NCBI RefSeq assembly: GCF_023336755.1
Contig: NZ_JALZWP010000015.1
Location: 1-64,000 of the forward strand
Length of the DNA stretch: 64,000 bases
Direction of reading: 5' to 3'
Source of the DNA: Roseinatronobacter domitianus
GTDB taxonomy: Bacteria > Pseudomonadota > Alphaproteobacteria > Rhodobacterales > Rhodobacteraceae
The position numbers and the translations under genes were made by a program. The notes beneath the pieces were generated by a model. It did no database searches. It was given only the letters and a program-made list of their open reading frames with translations, and was not told the DNA's origin. Every line of letters begins with the position of its first letter. The first letter of the stretch is position 1. Of the stretch, positions 8,783 through 17,547 are shown one piece after another.

Positions 8783-11611
8783 TTAACGCGACCACCAGCC
8801 ACGCCGACGCGGCTTTTCTGCCACTGGCGCAGGCGCTTCGGAGGACGCGGGTTCTGGTGTTGCCGCCTCGGTCGCCTCAGCCTCTGGCGCCTCAGCCTCT
8901 GGCGCCTCAGGTTCGGATGTATCCGCTACGGTGTCTACCGTGGCAGGTATGGGCGCATCTTCGACCGCAACGGGCGCTGGCACAGGTTCCTTGGACGCGG
9001 GCGTGGTCTCTGCCGCAGGCTCTGCAACTGGCGCGTCTTGCACTGTGTCAGATGCCGACGCTTCAGCGGCCTCCGGCGCAAGCCCGGGCGTGGTCTCTGC
9101 CGGTTGGTCGGTGGCAGGCTCGGCGCTGCTCTCGACAGGCGCATCTGCTGCGGCCACCGGCTTGCGACGGCTGCGACTACGGCGCGCAGGCTTCTTTTCC
9201 GCCACAGCTTCGCTGCCATCTGCGGCCGGGGCTTCGACACCCTCGGCCTCGACTGCGGCTTCTGCCACGGGTTTCTTGGCCCGCGAGGCGCGCTTGCGCT
9301 TGGGCTTCTCGGCGGGGGCCGCCTCGGGTGCAGCCGCCTCGATGGCATCGGGCTCTGCTGCTGCATCGGCCTCGGTCGCAGTGCCGGAATCCGTTACGGA
9401 TTCCGGACCGGATTCCGAATCGGAATCCGGTGTTGCGTCCTCAGACCCGGTTTCGCCATCCTTACCGCCGCGCCGACGCCGACGACGCCGACGCTTCTTG
9501 CGTGGCTGGTCGTCGGTGTCGTTCTTGGGCTCGCTCGTGGCCTCCGCGTCCTCTTCGGGCGCTTCGGGTTCCTCCAGCTCTTCTTCCAACTCCGGCATCA
9601 GCTTGCTGTCCATAGACACCACCGCCGCTTGCGGGGTCGGCACACGGGTCGCTGTCTTGAACTTCTCGATCACAAAATCAGGGCTGATCATGGACGGATC
9701 GGCCTCTAACCGCACCGCCATACCGAACCGCGCCTCAATCTGCGCCAGATGTTCCCGCTTGTAGTTGAACAGGAAGTTGATCACGGCGGCAGGCGCGCGC
9801 ACCAGAACCTCAAGCGATTTGCCGCGCGTGCCCTCTTCCTCGATCTGGCGCAGCACGGTCAGCGCCATACTGTCATCAGACCGGATCAGCCCGGTGCCGT
9901 GGCAATGTGCACAAGGCTGCGTGGTTGCTTCCAACATGCCGGGGCGCAGGCGCTGGCGGCTCATCTCCAGCAGGCCAAATCCTGAGATGCGGCCAACCTG
10001 AATTCGCGCGCGATCAGATTTCAACTTATCTTTCAGCATCTTCTCGACAGCGGCGTTATTCTTGCGCTCTTCCATGTCGATGAAGTCGATCACGATCAGC
10101 CCGGCCAGGTCGCGCAAGCGCAACTGGCGTGCAATTTCTGCCGCCGCTTCCAGATTTGTCTTGACCGCCGTATCCTCGATCGACCCCTCACGCGTGGCGC
10201 GCCCAGAGTTGATGTCGATCGCCACCAACGCCTCGGTAATCCCGATCACGATATACCCACCCGAAGGCAGTTGCACCGTGGGGTTGAACATGCCGGTTAA
10301 CGTGGTTTCAACCTGGTAGCGCGCGAAAAGCGGCAGGCCTTCATCATACAGCTTCACGTTCTTGGCGTGGGACGGCATGATCATCTTCATGAAGTCCTTG
10401 GCCACGCGATACCCGGCTTCACCTTCGACCAGAACCTCTTCGATATTCTTGCTATACAGGTCGCGGATGGACCGCTTGATCAGGTTGCCTTCTTCATAAA
10501 TCGGGGTGGGCGCGATGGATTTCAGCGTCAGATCGCGGATCTGCTCCCACAGGCGTAGCAGGTATTCATAGTCGCGCTTAATCTCTGCCCTGGTACGGTT
10601 CGCGCCTGCGGTGCGAATAATCAGCCCCGCCCCTTCCGGCACAATGATCTCACCCGCGATGGCTTTCAGCTTTTGGCGGTCGGCGGCATTGGTAATCTTG
10701 CGGCTAATCCCGCCTCCGCGCGCGGTGTTGGGCATAAGCACGCAATACCGGCCCGCCAGCGACAGGTAGGTGGTCAGCGCCGCGCCCTTGTTGCCGCGCT
10801 CTTCCTTGACGACCTGCACCAGCATGATCTGGCGCACCTTGATGACTTCCTGAATTTTGTAGCGGCGCATGCGCGGCTTGCGGCGCGGGCGCGCCTCTTC
10901 GATCGGGTCGCCGTCAGAGACGGATTCGATCCGGTCATCGAGGTCGCTTGCATGTTCGGCCGCGACATAGGCCTCTTCTGCCGCTTCCGCGTCAGAATCG
11001 TCTTCGGCAAATGTAGTGTCAACTTCTGTCGCGGCGGATTCTACCGTGCCGACGGCGCTGTCAGACGCTGCCGCGTTATCGGCATCATCCTCAGAACCTT
11101 GCTGCTCTGCAACGGTGGCCGACGCGTCGTCACCTTCAGGGCTGCGCACATCGCCGTCGCCCGACGGCTCGACAATGTCCATCCCGGCAATCGCGCCAGT
11201 CTGCACCTGATCGTCAGCCTCGACCGTTTCGGCCTTGGCAGATTTGCGTCGATTGCTGGAGCGGCGTGGCTTGCGGGCCGGTTTCTCGGCCTTGGGGGCG
11301 TCGTCATCTTCGGCATCGGCGGCAAGCGCGCGCTCTTCTTCCAGAAGTGCCGCGCGGTCGGCGGCGGGGATCTGGTAGTAATCTGGGTGAATCTCGTTAA
11401 AGGCTAGAAAGCCATGACGGTTGCCCCCGTAATCGACAAAAGCCGCCTGAAGCGACGGTTCGACCCGTGTAACCTTGGCTAGATAGATGTTGCCGGCAAG
11501 TTGACGGCGGCTGGCGGTTTCAAAATCGAATTCCTCGACCTTGTTACCATCCACCACGACAACGCGGGTTTCCTCCGCGTGGGTGGCATCGATGAGCATT
11601 TTCTGTGACAT
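8783..11611 (-). CDS. rne: Ribonuclease E
   Basis: About 942 residues. It is the endoribonuclease core of the RNA degradosome and processes rRNA, tRNA and mRNA. The N-terminal S1 domain (SRRQLAGNIYLAKVTRVEPSL, AFVDYGGNRHGFL) is split by an acidic/basic insert of about 150 residues, usual in alphaproteobacteria. The RNase E/G catalytic region follows (IVIDFIDMEERKNN with the metal aspartates) with the zinc-link CAHCHGTG. The last 270 residues are low-complexity, rich in Ala, Glu and Pro, with an arginine block (RKKRRRRRRRR) that should bind RNA, ending in RRRGWWSR. I start at MSQKML (11611). A 435-base untranslated region lies upstream, fitting autoregulation known for rne in other bacteria. 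Two perfect hairpins lie within the coding sequence at 9384-9431. Confidence 0.95.
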   Translation of the reverse strand: MSQKMLIDATHAEETRVVVVDGNKVEEFDFETASRRQLAGNIYLAKVTRVEPSLQAAFVDYGGNRHGFLAFNEIHPDYYQIPAADRAALLEEERALAADAEDDDAPKAEKPARKPRRSSNRRKSAKAETVEADDQVQTGAIAGMDIVEPSGDGDVRSPEGDDASATVAEQQGSEDDADNAAASDSAVGTVESAATEVDTTFAEDDSDAEAAEEAYVAAEHASDLDDRIESVSDGDPIEEARPRRKPRMRRYKIQEVIKVRQIMLVQVVKEERGNKGAALTTYLSLAGRYCVLMPNTARGGGISRKITNAADRQKLKAIAGEIIVPEGAGLIIRTAGANRTRAEIKRDYEYLLRLWEQIRDLTLKSIAPTPIYEEGNLIKRSIRDLYSKNIEEVLVEGEAGYRVAKDFMKMIMPSHAKNVKLYDEGLPLFARYQVETTLTGMFNPTVQLPSGGYIVIGITEALVAIDINSGRATREGSIEDTAVKTNLEAAAEIARQLRLRDLAGLIVIDFIDMEERKNNAAVEKMLKDKLKSDRARIQVGRISGFGLLEMSRQRLRPGMLEATTQPCAHCHGTGLIRSDDSMALTVLRQIEEEGTRGKSLEVLVRAPAAVINFLFNYKREHLAQIEARFGMAVRLEADPSMISPDFVIEKFKTATRVPTPQAAVVSMDSKLMPELEEELEEPEAPEEDAEATSEPKNDTDDQPRKKRRRRRRRRGGKDGETGSEDATPDSDSESGPESVTDSGTATEADAAAEPDAIEAAAPEAAPAEKPKRKRASRAKKPVAEAAVEAEGVEAPAADGSEAVAEKKPARRSRSRRKPVAAADAPVESSAEPATDQPAETTPGLAPEAAEASASDTVQDAPVAEPAAETTPASKEPVPAPVAVEDAPIPATVDTVADTSEPEAPEAEAPEAEATEAATPEPASSEAPAPVAEKPRRRGWWSR
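8874..8910. repeat. 15-bp tandem repeat inside rne
   Basis: GCCTCAGCCTCTGGC occurs twice back to back (8874-8888, 8889-8903), followed by a partial third copy (8904-8910). It is in frame and encodes the EAPEA-type repeat in the disordered C-terminal arm of RNase E, so its length may vary between strains. Confidence 0.8.
9384..9431. repeat. Two adjacent perfect hairpins inside rne
   Basis: The first has 10-bp arms CCGGAATCCG (9384-9393) and CGGATTCCGG (9397-9406) around TTA. The second begins on the next base, with 11-bp arms ACCGGATTCCG (9407-9417) and CGGAATCCGGT (9421-9431) around AAT. All four arms share the core CGGAWTCCG. They encode alternating Ser/Asp/Glu residues in the acidic part of the RNase E C-terminal arm. 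Confidence 0.85.
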
Positions 11612-12046
11612 TGTGTTCCGTTGCATCCGGGGTCACGCGGGCGCACGGGCACAATGCCGGGCGGCGCATTTGGCGTGATGGGATGGCTTGTCAGAGCGCC
11701 AAACGAAACCATATTCACACATCTGTCTATCAGCACCGCGGCAGACGCACTGCTGCGGGATAGATTCGGGATGCGCTTCGGTCCGTTCATCGCGGTTCCA
11801 AAAGTGCCACGTCAACGTGGCTGTTCAGGTTACGCCCGATCATTCGTGAAAACGAGGCGGGCTGTTCAAGCCTTGCGGCCTATCCATCTGCCAAGGGGAC
11901 GCGGCGAATTCAGCGCGACCATCCACCAGAGCAGCGAAATCTGTCGGGGTTTGCAATTGGTTTGCAGACCTTAACTCCGGTAGCATAGACCTCTAGTGCG
12001 ATAAATGACAATGGCAATTCAACGTCCTGCGGAAAAACGCAGGACA
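11612..12046 (-). promoter_or_regulatory. Long leader/promoter region of rne
   Basis: 435 bases without a supported gene between dctD and rne, both on the minus strand. It should hold the rne promoter and 5' untranslated region. Visible features are a palindrome GCCACGT-CA-ACGTGGC at 11806-11821, a direct repeat GGTTTGCA at 11948-11955 and 11959-11966 (11-base period, one helical turn), and the dctD terminator-like hairpin at 12024-12045. A long rne leader that RNase E itself cleaves is known in enterobacteria; here that role is inferred from length and position only. Confidence 0.5.
12024..12045 (-). terminator. Hairpin after dctD
   Basis: Perfect 8-bp stem GTCCTGCG / CGCAGGAC around the loop GAAAAA, starting directly after the dctD stop codon. 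The T content after the stem on the minus strand is low, so termination efficiency is uncertain. Confidence 0.5.
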
Positions 12047-13381
12047 TCAGACATAGTCAGACCGGACGAGCCCGTATTTCGCCATCTTTTCGTTCAGCGT
12101 TCGGCGTGGCAGGCGCAACTCTTCCATCACAGCCGCAATAGCACCCTTGTGTCGCCGCATCGTGTTGTCGATCAGGATACGCTCAAACGCTTCCACATGC
12201 TCTTTCAGAGGCTTGCCATCGGTGGTCAGCGCTTCGCCAGACGCCTCGTTATCGGCCATGACCAACGACATGAGCGCGCCATCCTCGCGACGGCTTTGCA
12301 ATACGCAACGCTCGGCGATGGTCACAAGCTGGCGCACATTGCCGGGCCAGGGGGCCTGCAACAATTGCGCCGCGTCCGGCATGGACAATTCCGGCGCCGG
12401 GCAACCGTATTCCTCCGCGAAACGGGCCAGATATTCGTTGAACAGCGCGATGATGTCCTCACCCCGCGCGCGCAGAGGCGGCAGCACGATCTGATGCGCG
12501 CCAAGACGGAAAAACAGGTCCGGGCGCAAGGCGTCCTCCAGCGTCTGGTCCTGCTTGTGCCCATTGCAAACAGCTATGATACGGGTTTCAGGCGGGCTGC
12601 CCTGCGCATCGACATAAGCCAGCAACCGGGCCTGAACCGGCTCTGACACCGCCTCGATATCTTCCAAAACCAATGTGCCGCCGCGCGCGATGTCGGCCAA
12701 TGGGCGCTCGGCGCTGTCCGTGGCGGCGGGACCAAAGAGCCGCGCGATCAGGGTCGCGTCTTCAAGGCCCGCGCAATTAAGCGATACCAGCTTGCGGCCC
12801 GACCGGCTGCCCACCGCGTGCAGAGCATGGGCGACCAGCGTCTTGCCAGTGCCGGTTTCGCCGTCAATCAGCACATGCCCATCGGCCTGCCCGATATCCA
12901 GAATATCCTCACGCAGCCGCTGCATAAGCGCCGAGTCCCCGATCAGACGTTTCATCATTGTCGGGCCGTCGGCCAGTTCGGTGCGCAAGGCGCGCGCTTC
13001 CATCGCCTGCGCGCGCGCTTTCGCCGCGCGTTCGGCCAATGCCATCATCTTTTCTGGATTGAATGGCTTTTCCAGGAAATCATAGGCCCCCAGACGCATC
13101 GCTTCGACCGCCATAGGCACATCACCATGCCCGGTTATCAGGATGACCGGGATCGTGCTGTCCACGGCAATCAACCGCTTCAGCAAAGCCATACCATCCA
13201 GCCCCGGCATACGGATATCGGTAATGACCACGCCGGGAAAATCGCTGTTGATGGCTGCGATTGCCTCTGCCCCATCGGCATAGGTTTCGGTCGTGAACCC
13301 GGACAATGCCAACCATTGGCTGATGGATTGGCGCATATCCTGTTCATCATCGACAATGGCAACATGCATGGCGCGGCTCAT
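12047..13381 (-). CDS. dctD: NtrC-family response regulator (DctD-like) without a GAFTGA loop
   Basis: 444 residues. A receiver domain (acidic pocket D11/D12, phospho-acceptor D55 in VVITDIRMPG, K105) is followed by an AAA+ domain with Walker A GETGTGKT at 174-181, the arginine-finger region RPDLFFRLGA and WPGNVRQL, and a C-terminal Fis-type helix-turn-helix (LRLPRRTLNEKM). The loop that should read GAFTGA after LFG is replaced by PAATDSAERPLADIARGG (residues 218-235), and Walker B reads LVLEDI instead of LFLDEI. GAFTGA is needed to contact sigma-54, so this protein probably does not act by the standard route; an NtrC lacking the motif acts with sigma-70 in Rhodobacter capsulatus. The partner kinase is directly upstream. 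The DctD name rests on the pair's resemblance to DctB/DctD; the target operon is not in the window. Start ATG 13381 gives a canonical receiver N-terminus. Confidence 0.83.
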   Translation of the reverse strand: MSRAMHVAIVDDEQDMRQSISQWLALSGFTTETYADGAEAIAAINSDFPGVVITDIRMPGLDGMALLKRLIAVDSTIPVILITGHGDVPMAVEAMRLGAYDFLEKPFNPEKMMALAERAAKARAQAMEARALRTELADGPTMMKRLIGDSALMQRLREDILDIGQADGHVLIDGETGTGKTLVAHALHAVGSRSGRKLVSLNCAGLEDATLIARLFGPAATDSAERPLADIARGGTLVLEDIEAVSEPVQARLLAYVDAQGSPPETRIIAVCNGHKQDQTLEDALRPDLFFRLGAHQIVLPPLRARGEDIIALFNEYLARFAEEYGCPAPELSMPDAAQLLQAPWPGNVRQLVTIAERCVLQSRREDGALMSLVMADNEASGEALTTDGKPLKEHVEAFERILIDNTMRRHKGAIAAVMEELRLPRRTLNEKMAKYGLVRSDYV

Positions 13382-13457
13382 GGGCGCGATCCTTTCATTT
13401 TCCGCCAGATGGCCCAAGCCCGACATGACAGGCAAGCGGTTTCAGGGCACATTCGCG

Positions 13458-15221
13458 TTACGCCCCTTTCTGAGTGGGGGCAATGTGGCGCGGAAATTCA
13501 ACCTCGAACACAGCGCCGCCCTCGCCGGGGTTCAGGGCCGTCAGGCGCCCACCATGATCCTTGACGATCCCCGAGGAAATAGCCAGCCCAAGGCCCACCC
13601 CCTGCCCGGCGGGTTTGGTGGTATAGAAGGGTTCAAACAGGCTATCGATATCAGCAATCCCCACGCCATTGTCGCGCACCGTCAACTTGGCAGTATCGCC
13701 TTGGCTAAGGATGATGTCGATCTGCGGGGCATTGGTGCCCTTGGTCGCATCCACAGCGTTGCGCACAAGGTTCAGGATAACCTGTTCGACCCGGACGCTG
13801 TCACCAAGGATCATGACCGGATCAGGCGGCACGGTGCGCACCAGCAAAACCCGGCTGTCGCGCAAAAGCGGCTCCATCATGGTGAGGGCATCAGCGATGC
13901 AGGTGCGCAAGTCGATCGGGGCGAAGGCTTCGCCGCCCTTGCGGGCAAAGGATTTCAATGTCCGTGCAATCGCGCCCATACGGTCGATCAGGTCATCAAT
14001 CCGTTGAAAAGAGGCCAGTGCTTCTTCGGTGCGCTTGCGCCGCAACAGCAGGCGCGCCCCGGCAAGATAGGTCTTCATGGCCGCAAGGGGCTGGTTCAGC
14101 TCATGGCTGACAGACGCCGACATTTCGCCCAAAGACGCCAGTTTCGAGGATTGCGCCAAGGTTTGTTCGGCCACGGCCAGATCTTTTTGCATCCGCACCC
14201 GTGCCGCGATCTCGCGTTGCAGACGGGCGTTAAGCGCGCGCAATTCCTCAGATTCACGCTGGAACACGGCCGATTGCGTGTAAGCGCGGCGGCTGAGGAT
14301 GTAGAAGGTCAGCGCAAGAAGCAGCGCAAAGCCTGTCAAAACCAGCGCCAGCGCCGCGTTTACCTGCTCGCGCACCGAATCATATCGGGTAAAGCTGACC
14401 AAACGCCAGCCCCGGAATGGCACTCGCACTTCTGACCGCAACACGGCCTCGCCGCGCAGGAATGCATCGGGCGACGGTTGCGTCCAGTCCGTGGTCGCAC
14501 GAAAAGCGCGGGCGATTGCGGATGGCGCATCGCGGATCGCAAGCGCCTCCTCCACCGACCGCCCACGCCAGCGCGGTTCGGTGGCCAGCACGATTCGCCC
14601 AGAGGATTCCAGAAGCGCCACAGCATCGGCAAAGCCGGCCCAACTGCGCTCGAATTTGGACAGGTCAGCAGAGACGACGACCACCCCCAGCACATCGCGC
14701 CCGTCACGCACAGCGCGCGAAAAAGTAAAACTAAACCCGCCGCTATCCAACTCGCGTGTCTGGAAGATAGTCTCGGGGGTGCGGCGCGCCTCGACAAACG
14801 CCGCGTCAGAGGACCGCAGCGTGCCCAGAATGTTGCGATCGGTCGCCCCTACGGTGCGCCCGTTCTGGTCCAGCAATTCGATAGAGGCCGCCCCGATCTC
14901 GTCTTGCAAGTCGATCAGGCGTTGCGAAATGGTCGCGAAATTCGCGTCGCGTAACGCATCCGCGATGACAGGGTCACGCGCCAACAGCAGCGGCACAACC
15001 GAGTTGCGTTGCAATTCGGACTGGATGTTGCCGGAATACAGAACCAGCCGCAATTCCGCGCGGTTACGGGTCGCATCGGTAAAGCTGGTGGATAACCAGT
15101 CGTTCAGAAACCAAGTGCTGCCCGCCGCGATCAGCAACAACGCCAAAACAGCCGCCCGCCCCCAAAGCGGTATGCCAAGGATGCTGGCACGGCGGTTGTC
15201 CAGGTCGGGTGGGCTAATCAT
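13458..15221 (-). CDS. dctB: DctB-like sensor histidine kinase
   Basis: 587 residues. One N-terminal membrane helix (AVLALLLIAAGSTWFLNDWL), a periplasmic sensor domain of about 250 residues with the double-PDC pattern of DctB (LLARDPVIADAL, GAASIELLDQNGRTVGATD), a second membrane helix (ALALVLTGFALLLALTFYIL), a coiled linker, then the kinase core: H-box SVSHELNQPLAAMKTYL, N-box LNLVRNAVDAT and G-boxes DNGVGI and GVGLGLAIS. DctB senses C4-dicarboxylates in the periplasm; the true ligand here is unproven. It precedes the response regulator gene by 76 bases, and follows purQ after 47 bases, so read-through from the pur genes is possible. I start at ATG 15221; a TTG at 15257 would add 12 residues without a clear ribosome binding site. 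Confidence 0.85.
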   Translation of the reverse strand: MISPPDLDNRRASILGIPLWGRAAVLALLLIAAGSTWFLNDWLSTSFTDATRNRAELRLVLYSGNIQSELQRNSVVPLLLARDPVIADALRDANFATISQRLIDLQDEIGAASIELLDQNGRTVGATDRNILGTLRSSDAAFVEARRTPETIFQTRELDSGGFSFTFSRAVRDGRDVLGVVVVSADLSKFERSWAGFADAVALLESSGRIVLATEPRWRGRSVEEALAIRDAPSAIARAFRATTDWTQPSPDAFLRGEAVLRSEVRVPFRGWRLVSFTRYDSVREQVNAALALVLTGFALLLALTFYILSRRAYTQSAVFQRESEELRALNARLQREIAARVRMQKDLAVAEQTLAQSSKLASLGEMSASVSHELNQPLAAMKTYLAGARLLLRRKRTEEALASFQRIDDLIDRMGAIARTLKSFARKGGEAFAPIDLRTCIADALTMMEPLLRDSRVLLVRTVPPDPVMILGDSVRVEQVILNLVRNAVDATKGTNAPQIDIILSQGDTAKLTVRDNGVGIADIDSLFEPFYTTKPAGQGVGLGLAISSGIVKDHGGRLTALNPGEGGAVFEVEFPRHIAPTQKGA

Positions 15222-15268
15222 GGCCGCAAGGATATTGCGATTAGCCCGACCGCTCAAGCGAGGCGTTT

Positions 15269-15937
15269 TCAGCCGGGCACGAAAGCGCCGATTAACCCGG
15301 CGAAAACCGCACGGCCATCGGCGCTACCCTGCGCGGCGTCCAATGCGCGTTCAGGATGAGGCATCATCCCAAGCACGCGACGGTTATCAGACAAGATGCC
15401 CGCAATATCGCCATCCGACCCGTTAGGGTTCTGTGCATAGGTAAAGGCCACACGCCCCTCGCCTTGCAGCCGCGCGACGGTGTTTGCATCTGCGGTGAAA
15501 TTGCCGTCATGATGCGCCACAGGAATGTTGATCTGCGCGCCCTCGGAATAGCCCGAAGTAAAGGCGCTATCCGTCGTCACCACGTTCAGGCCGACCGGTT
15601 TGCAGACGAATTTAAGCCCGGCATTGCGCAGCAAAGCCCCCGGCAAAAGCCCCATTTCCAAAAGCACCTGAAAGCCGTTGCAGATGCCCAGAACGTAGCC
15701 CCCGGCCTGTGCATGGGCCGCGATGGCGGTGCCGATGGGCGACCGCGCGGCAATCGCACCGCAGCGCAGGTAATCACCATAGGAAAACCCGCCGGGCAAA
15801 CCGACCACGTCCACGCCAGCTGGCAGGGCGGTGTCCTTGTGCCATACGCGCACGACCTCTGCGCCCGATTGCTCAAAAGCAACGGCCAGGTCGCGGTCGC
15901 AGTTCGACCCCGGAAATGTAATGACAGCGGCTTTCAT
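15269..15937 (-). CDS. purQ: Phosphoribosylformylglycinamidine synthase subunit PurQ
   Basis: 222 residues. It is the glutamine amidotransferase subunit of FGAM synthase, releasing ammonia for step 4 of purine synthesis. The class I glutaminase nucleophile elbow GICNGFQVL and the C-terminal His/Glu pair in MPHPERALD are present, as is the opening [14 protein letters not shown]. Length is typical of the small PurQ that works with separate PurS and PurL. The start codon follows the purS stop by 3 bases, so the two genes are translationally close. purL is not in the window. Confidence 0.97.
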   Translation of the reverse strand: MKAAVITFPGSNCDRDLAVAFEQSGAEVVRVWHKDTALPAGVDVVGLPGGFSYGDYLRCGAIAARSPIGTAIAAHAQAGGYVLGICNGFQVLLEMGLLPGALLRNAGLKFVCKPVGLNVVTTDSAFTSGYSEGAQINIPVAHHDGNFTADANTVARLQGEGRVAFTYAQNPNGSDGDIAGILSDNRRVLGMMPHPERALDAAQGSADGRAVFAGLIGAFVPG

Positions 15938-15940
15938 CCG

Positions 15941-16186
15941 TTACCCTTCCAGAGGTTCCAGCGCATAGCTTTCGATGACAGTATTCGCCAGCAGCTTTTC
16001 ACACATGGCGCGGGCCTGTTCTTCGGCACGGACCGGATCTGTTTCGGCAAGATCGAGTTCGATCATCTTGCCTTGGCGAACCTTGTTGACCCCCTCAAAG
16101 CCAAGCGAGCCAAGCGCATGGCGCACGGCCTCGCCCTGTGGGTCCAGAACGCCGGGTTTAAGGGTGACGATGACACGCATTTTCAT
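15941..16186 (-). CDS. purS: Phosphoribosylformylglycinamidine synthase subunit PurS
   Basis: 81 residues, the small dimeric subunit that bridges PurQ and PurL and helps ammonia channelling. Conserved parts are the opening MRVIVTLKPGVLDPQGEAV, GFEGVNKVRQGKMIEL and the C-terminal CEKLLANTVIESY. The initiator could be either M1 (16186) or M3; length is standard in both cases. It sits between purC and purQ in one minus-strand operon. Confidence 0.95.
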   Translation of the reverse strand: MKMRVIVTLKPGVLDPQGEAVRHALGSLGFEGVNKVRQGKMIELDLAETDPVRAEEQARAMCEKLLANTVIESYALEPLEG

Positions 16187-16201
16187 GGAACAAACTACCT
16201 T

Positions 16202-16963
16202 TTAATTCATCAACTTGGGTTTGGGCATGGGCGTCGCGTTGCGCGGCATCACACCAAGGCGGCGCGCGACTTCGGAATAGGCGTCGGTCAGGCTGCCCAG
16301 ATCGCGGCGGAACACGTCCTTGTCCAGTTTCTGCCCGGTCTTGATATCCCACAACCGGCAGGAATCAGGGCTGATCTCATCGGCAATGACAAGGCGCTGC
16401 ATGTCACCCTCGAACTGGCGGCCAATTTCGATTTTGAAATCGACCAGCGTGATACCCACGGCCAGCATGATCCCCGACAGGAAATCATTCACACGAACGG
16501 CCAAGGCGACCATGTCGTCCAGGTCCTGATGGCTGGCCCAGTTGAAGGCGAGGATCTGATCCTCGCTCACCAGCGGGTCGCCCAGTTTGTCGTCCTTGTA
16601 ATAGAATTCGATGATCGGGCGCGGCAGGCGCGTGCCTTCCTCTATTCCAAGACGCTTCGACATGGACCCGGCGGCAATGTTGCGGATCACCACTTCCAGC
16701 GGGATGATCTCTACCGCGCGGATCAATTGCTCGCGCATGTTGATACGCTTGATGAAATGCGTCGGCACCCCGATCTGGTTCAACCCGGACATAACGAATT
16801 CCGACAGCATGTTGTTCAACACGCCTTTACCGTCGATCACGTCGCGCTTTTCGGCGTTGAAGGCGGTCGCGTCGTCTTTGAAATACTGCACCAGCGTGCC
16901 GGGCTCCGGCCCTTCATAGAGAATCTTGGCCTTACCTTCATAGACTTTGGTGCGGCGTGCCAT
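16202..16963 (-). CDS. purC: SAICAR synthetase
   Basis: 253 residues. It joins CAIR and aspartate with ATP to make SAICAR, step 8 of purine synthesis. The N-terminus [19 protein letters not shown] holds the nucleotide-binding GKAK motif, and [24 protein letters not shown] and [12 protein letters not shown] are the family signatures. I start at ATG 16963; the open frame continues 22 codons upstream without homology. It is the first gene of purC-purS-purQ, 15 bases ahead of purS. The upstream 179-base region is shared with the divergent atpZ-type gene and shows no purine riboswitch that I can recognise. Confidence 0.96.
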   Translation of the reverse strand: MARRTKVYEGKAKILYEGPEPGTLVQYFKDDATAFNAEKRDVIDGKGVLNNMLSEFVMSGLNQIGVPTHFIKRINMREQLIRAVEIIPLEVVIRNIAAGSMSKRLGIEEGTRLPRPIIEFYYKDDKLGDPLVSEDQILAFNWASHQDLDDMVALAVRVNDFLSGIMLAVGITLVDFKIEIGRQFEGDMQRLVIADEISPDSCRLWDIKTGQKLDKDVFRRDLGSLTDAYSEVARRLGVMPRNATPMPKPKLMN

Positions 16964-17142
16964 CGGCAATCTCCAATAGGGGAAGCACCGCGAAACGCGG
17001 TGTTGTCTGGGGTGCCTATACTCTAGCACTGGCGCGGTCGCAAGCTAAGCCGTTCGCGTCATTTACCCCGGTTTGACCTTGCAGCAAAGCCGCCCAATGG
17101 GCATATGTTATCTAACATTACACAAACTGACGAGGGCCAGTC

Positions 17143-17454
17143 ATGACCACTTTCAACGACCGCGAACGCGCCTTTGAAAACAAATACGCCCATGACGCGG
17201 AAATGCAGTTCAAGGCCGTTGCGCGCCGCAACAAAAAGCTGGGTATTTGGGCAGCGGGCATGCTGGGCAAGACCGGCGATGCGGTCGAGGCATATGCGAT
17301 GGAAGTCATCCGCGCCGATTTCGAAGAAGAAGGCCATGAGGACGTGTTCCGCAAGGTCGCCGCTGACCTGGATGGGAAGGCCGACGAAACCACGATCCGC
17401 GCCAGGATGGCTGAACTGCTGGCAGAGGCGAAAGCCGAACTCGCCGAGGGTTGA
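17143..17454 (+). CDS. F1F0-ATPase inhibitor, zeta subunit (DUF1476)
   Basis: 103 residues. The opening MTTFNDRERAFENKYAHDAE is the inhibitory N-terminal helix of the alphaproteobacterial zeta subunit, first characterised in Paracoccus denitrificans, which enters the F1 catalytic interface and blocks ATP hydrolysis much as mitochondrial IF1 does. The remainder (LGIWAAGMLGKTGDAVEAYA, ADFEEEGHEDVFRKV) forms the four-helix fold of DUF1476. Length and ends fit exactly. It is monocistronic, divergent from purC, far from any atp operon in this window, which is usual for this gene. Confidence 0.92.
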   Translation: MTTFNDRERAFENKYAHDAEMQFKAVARRNKKLGIWAAGMLGKTGDAVEAYAMEVIRADFEEEGHEDVFRKVAADLDGKADETTIRARMAELLAEAKAELAEG

Positions 17455-17547
17455 GTCCCGCGCGCAGTTTACATTTGATCTGCTCCCCTGCTTTGCGCTA
17501 AGCGCGCCCTGACACCGGGGCGAGCCTGTCCCGTATTGAGTGGGACC

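Noticed and set aside
15356-17026. A 556-codon plus-strand open frame opposite purQ-purS-purC
   Set aside because: It spans three real genes on the other strand and shows only shadow composition.
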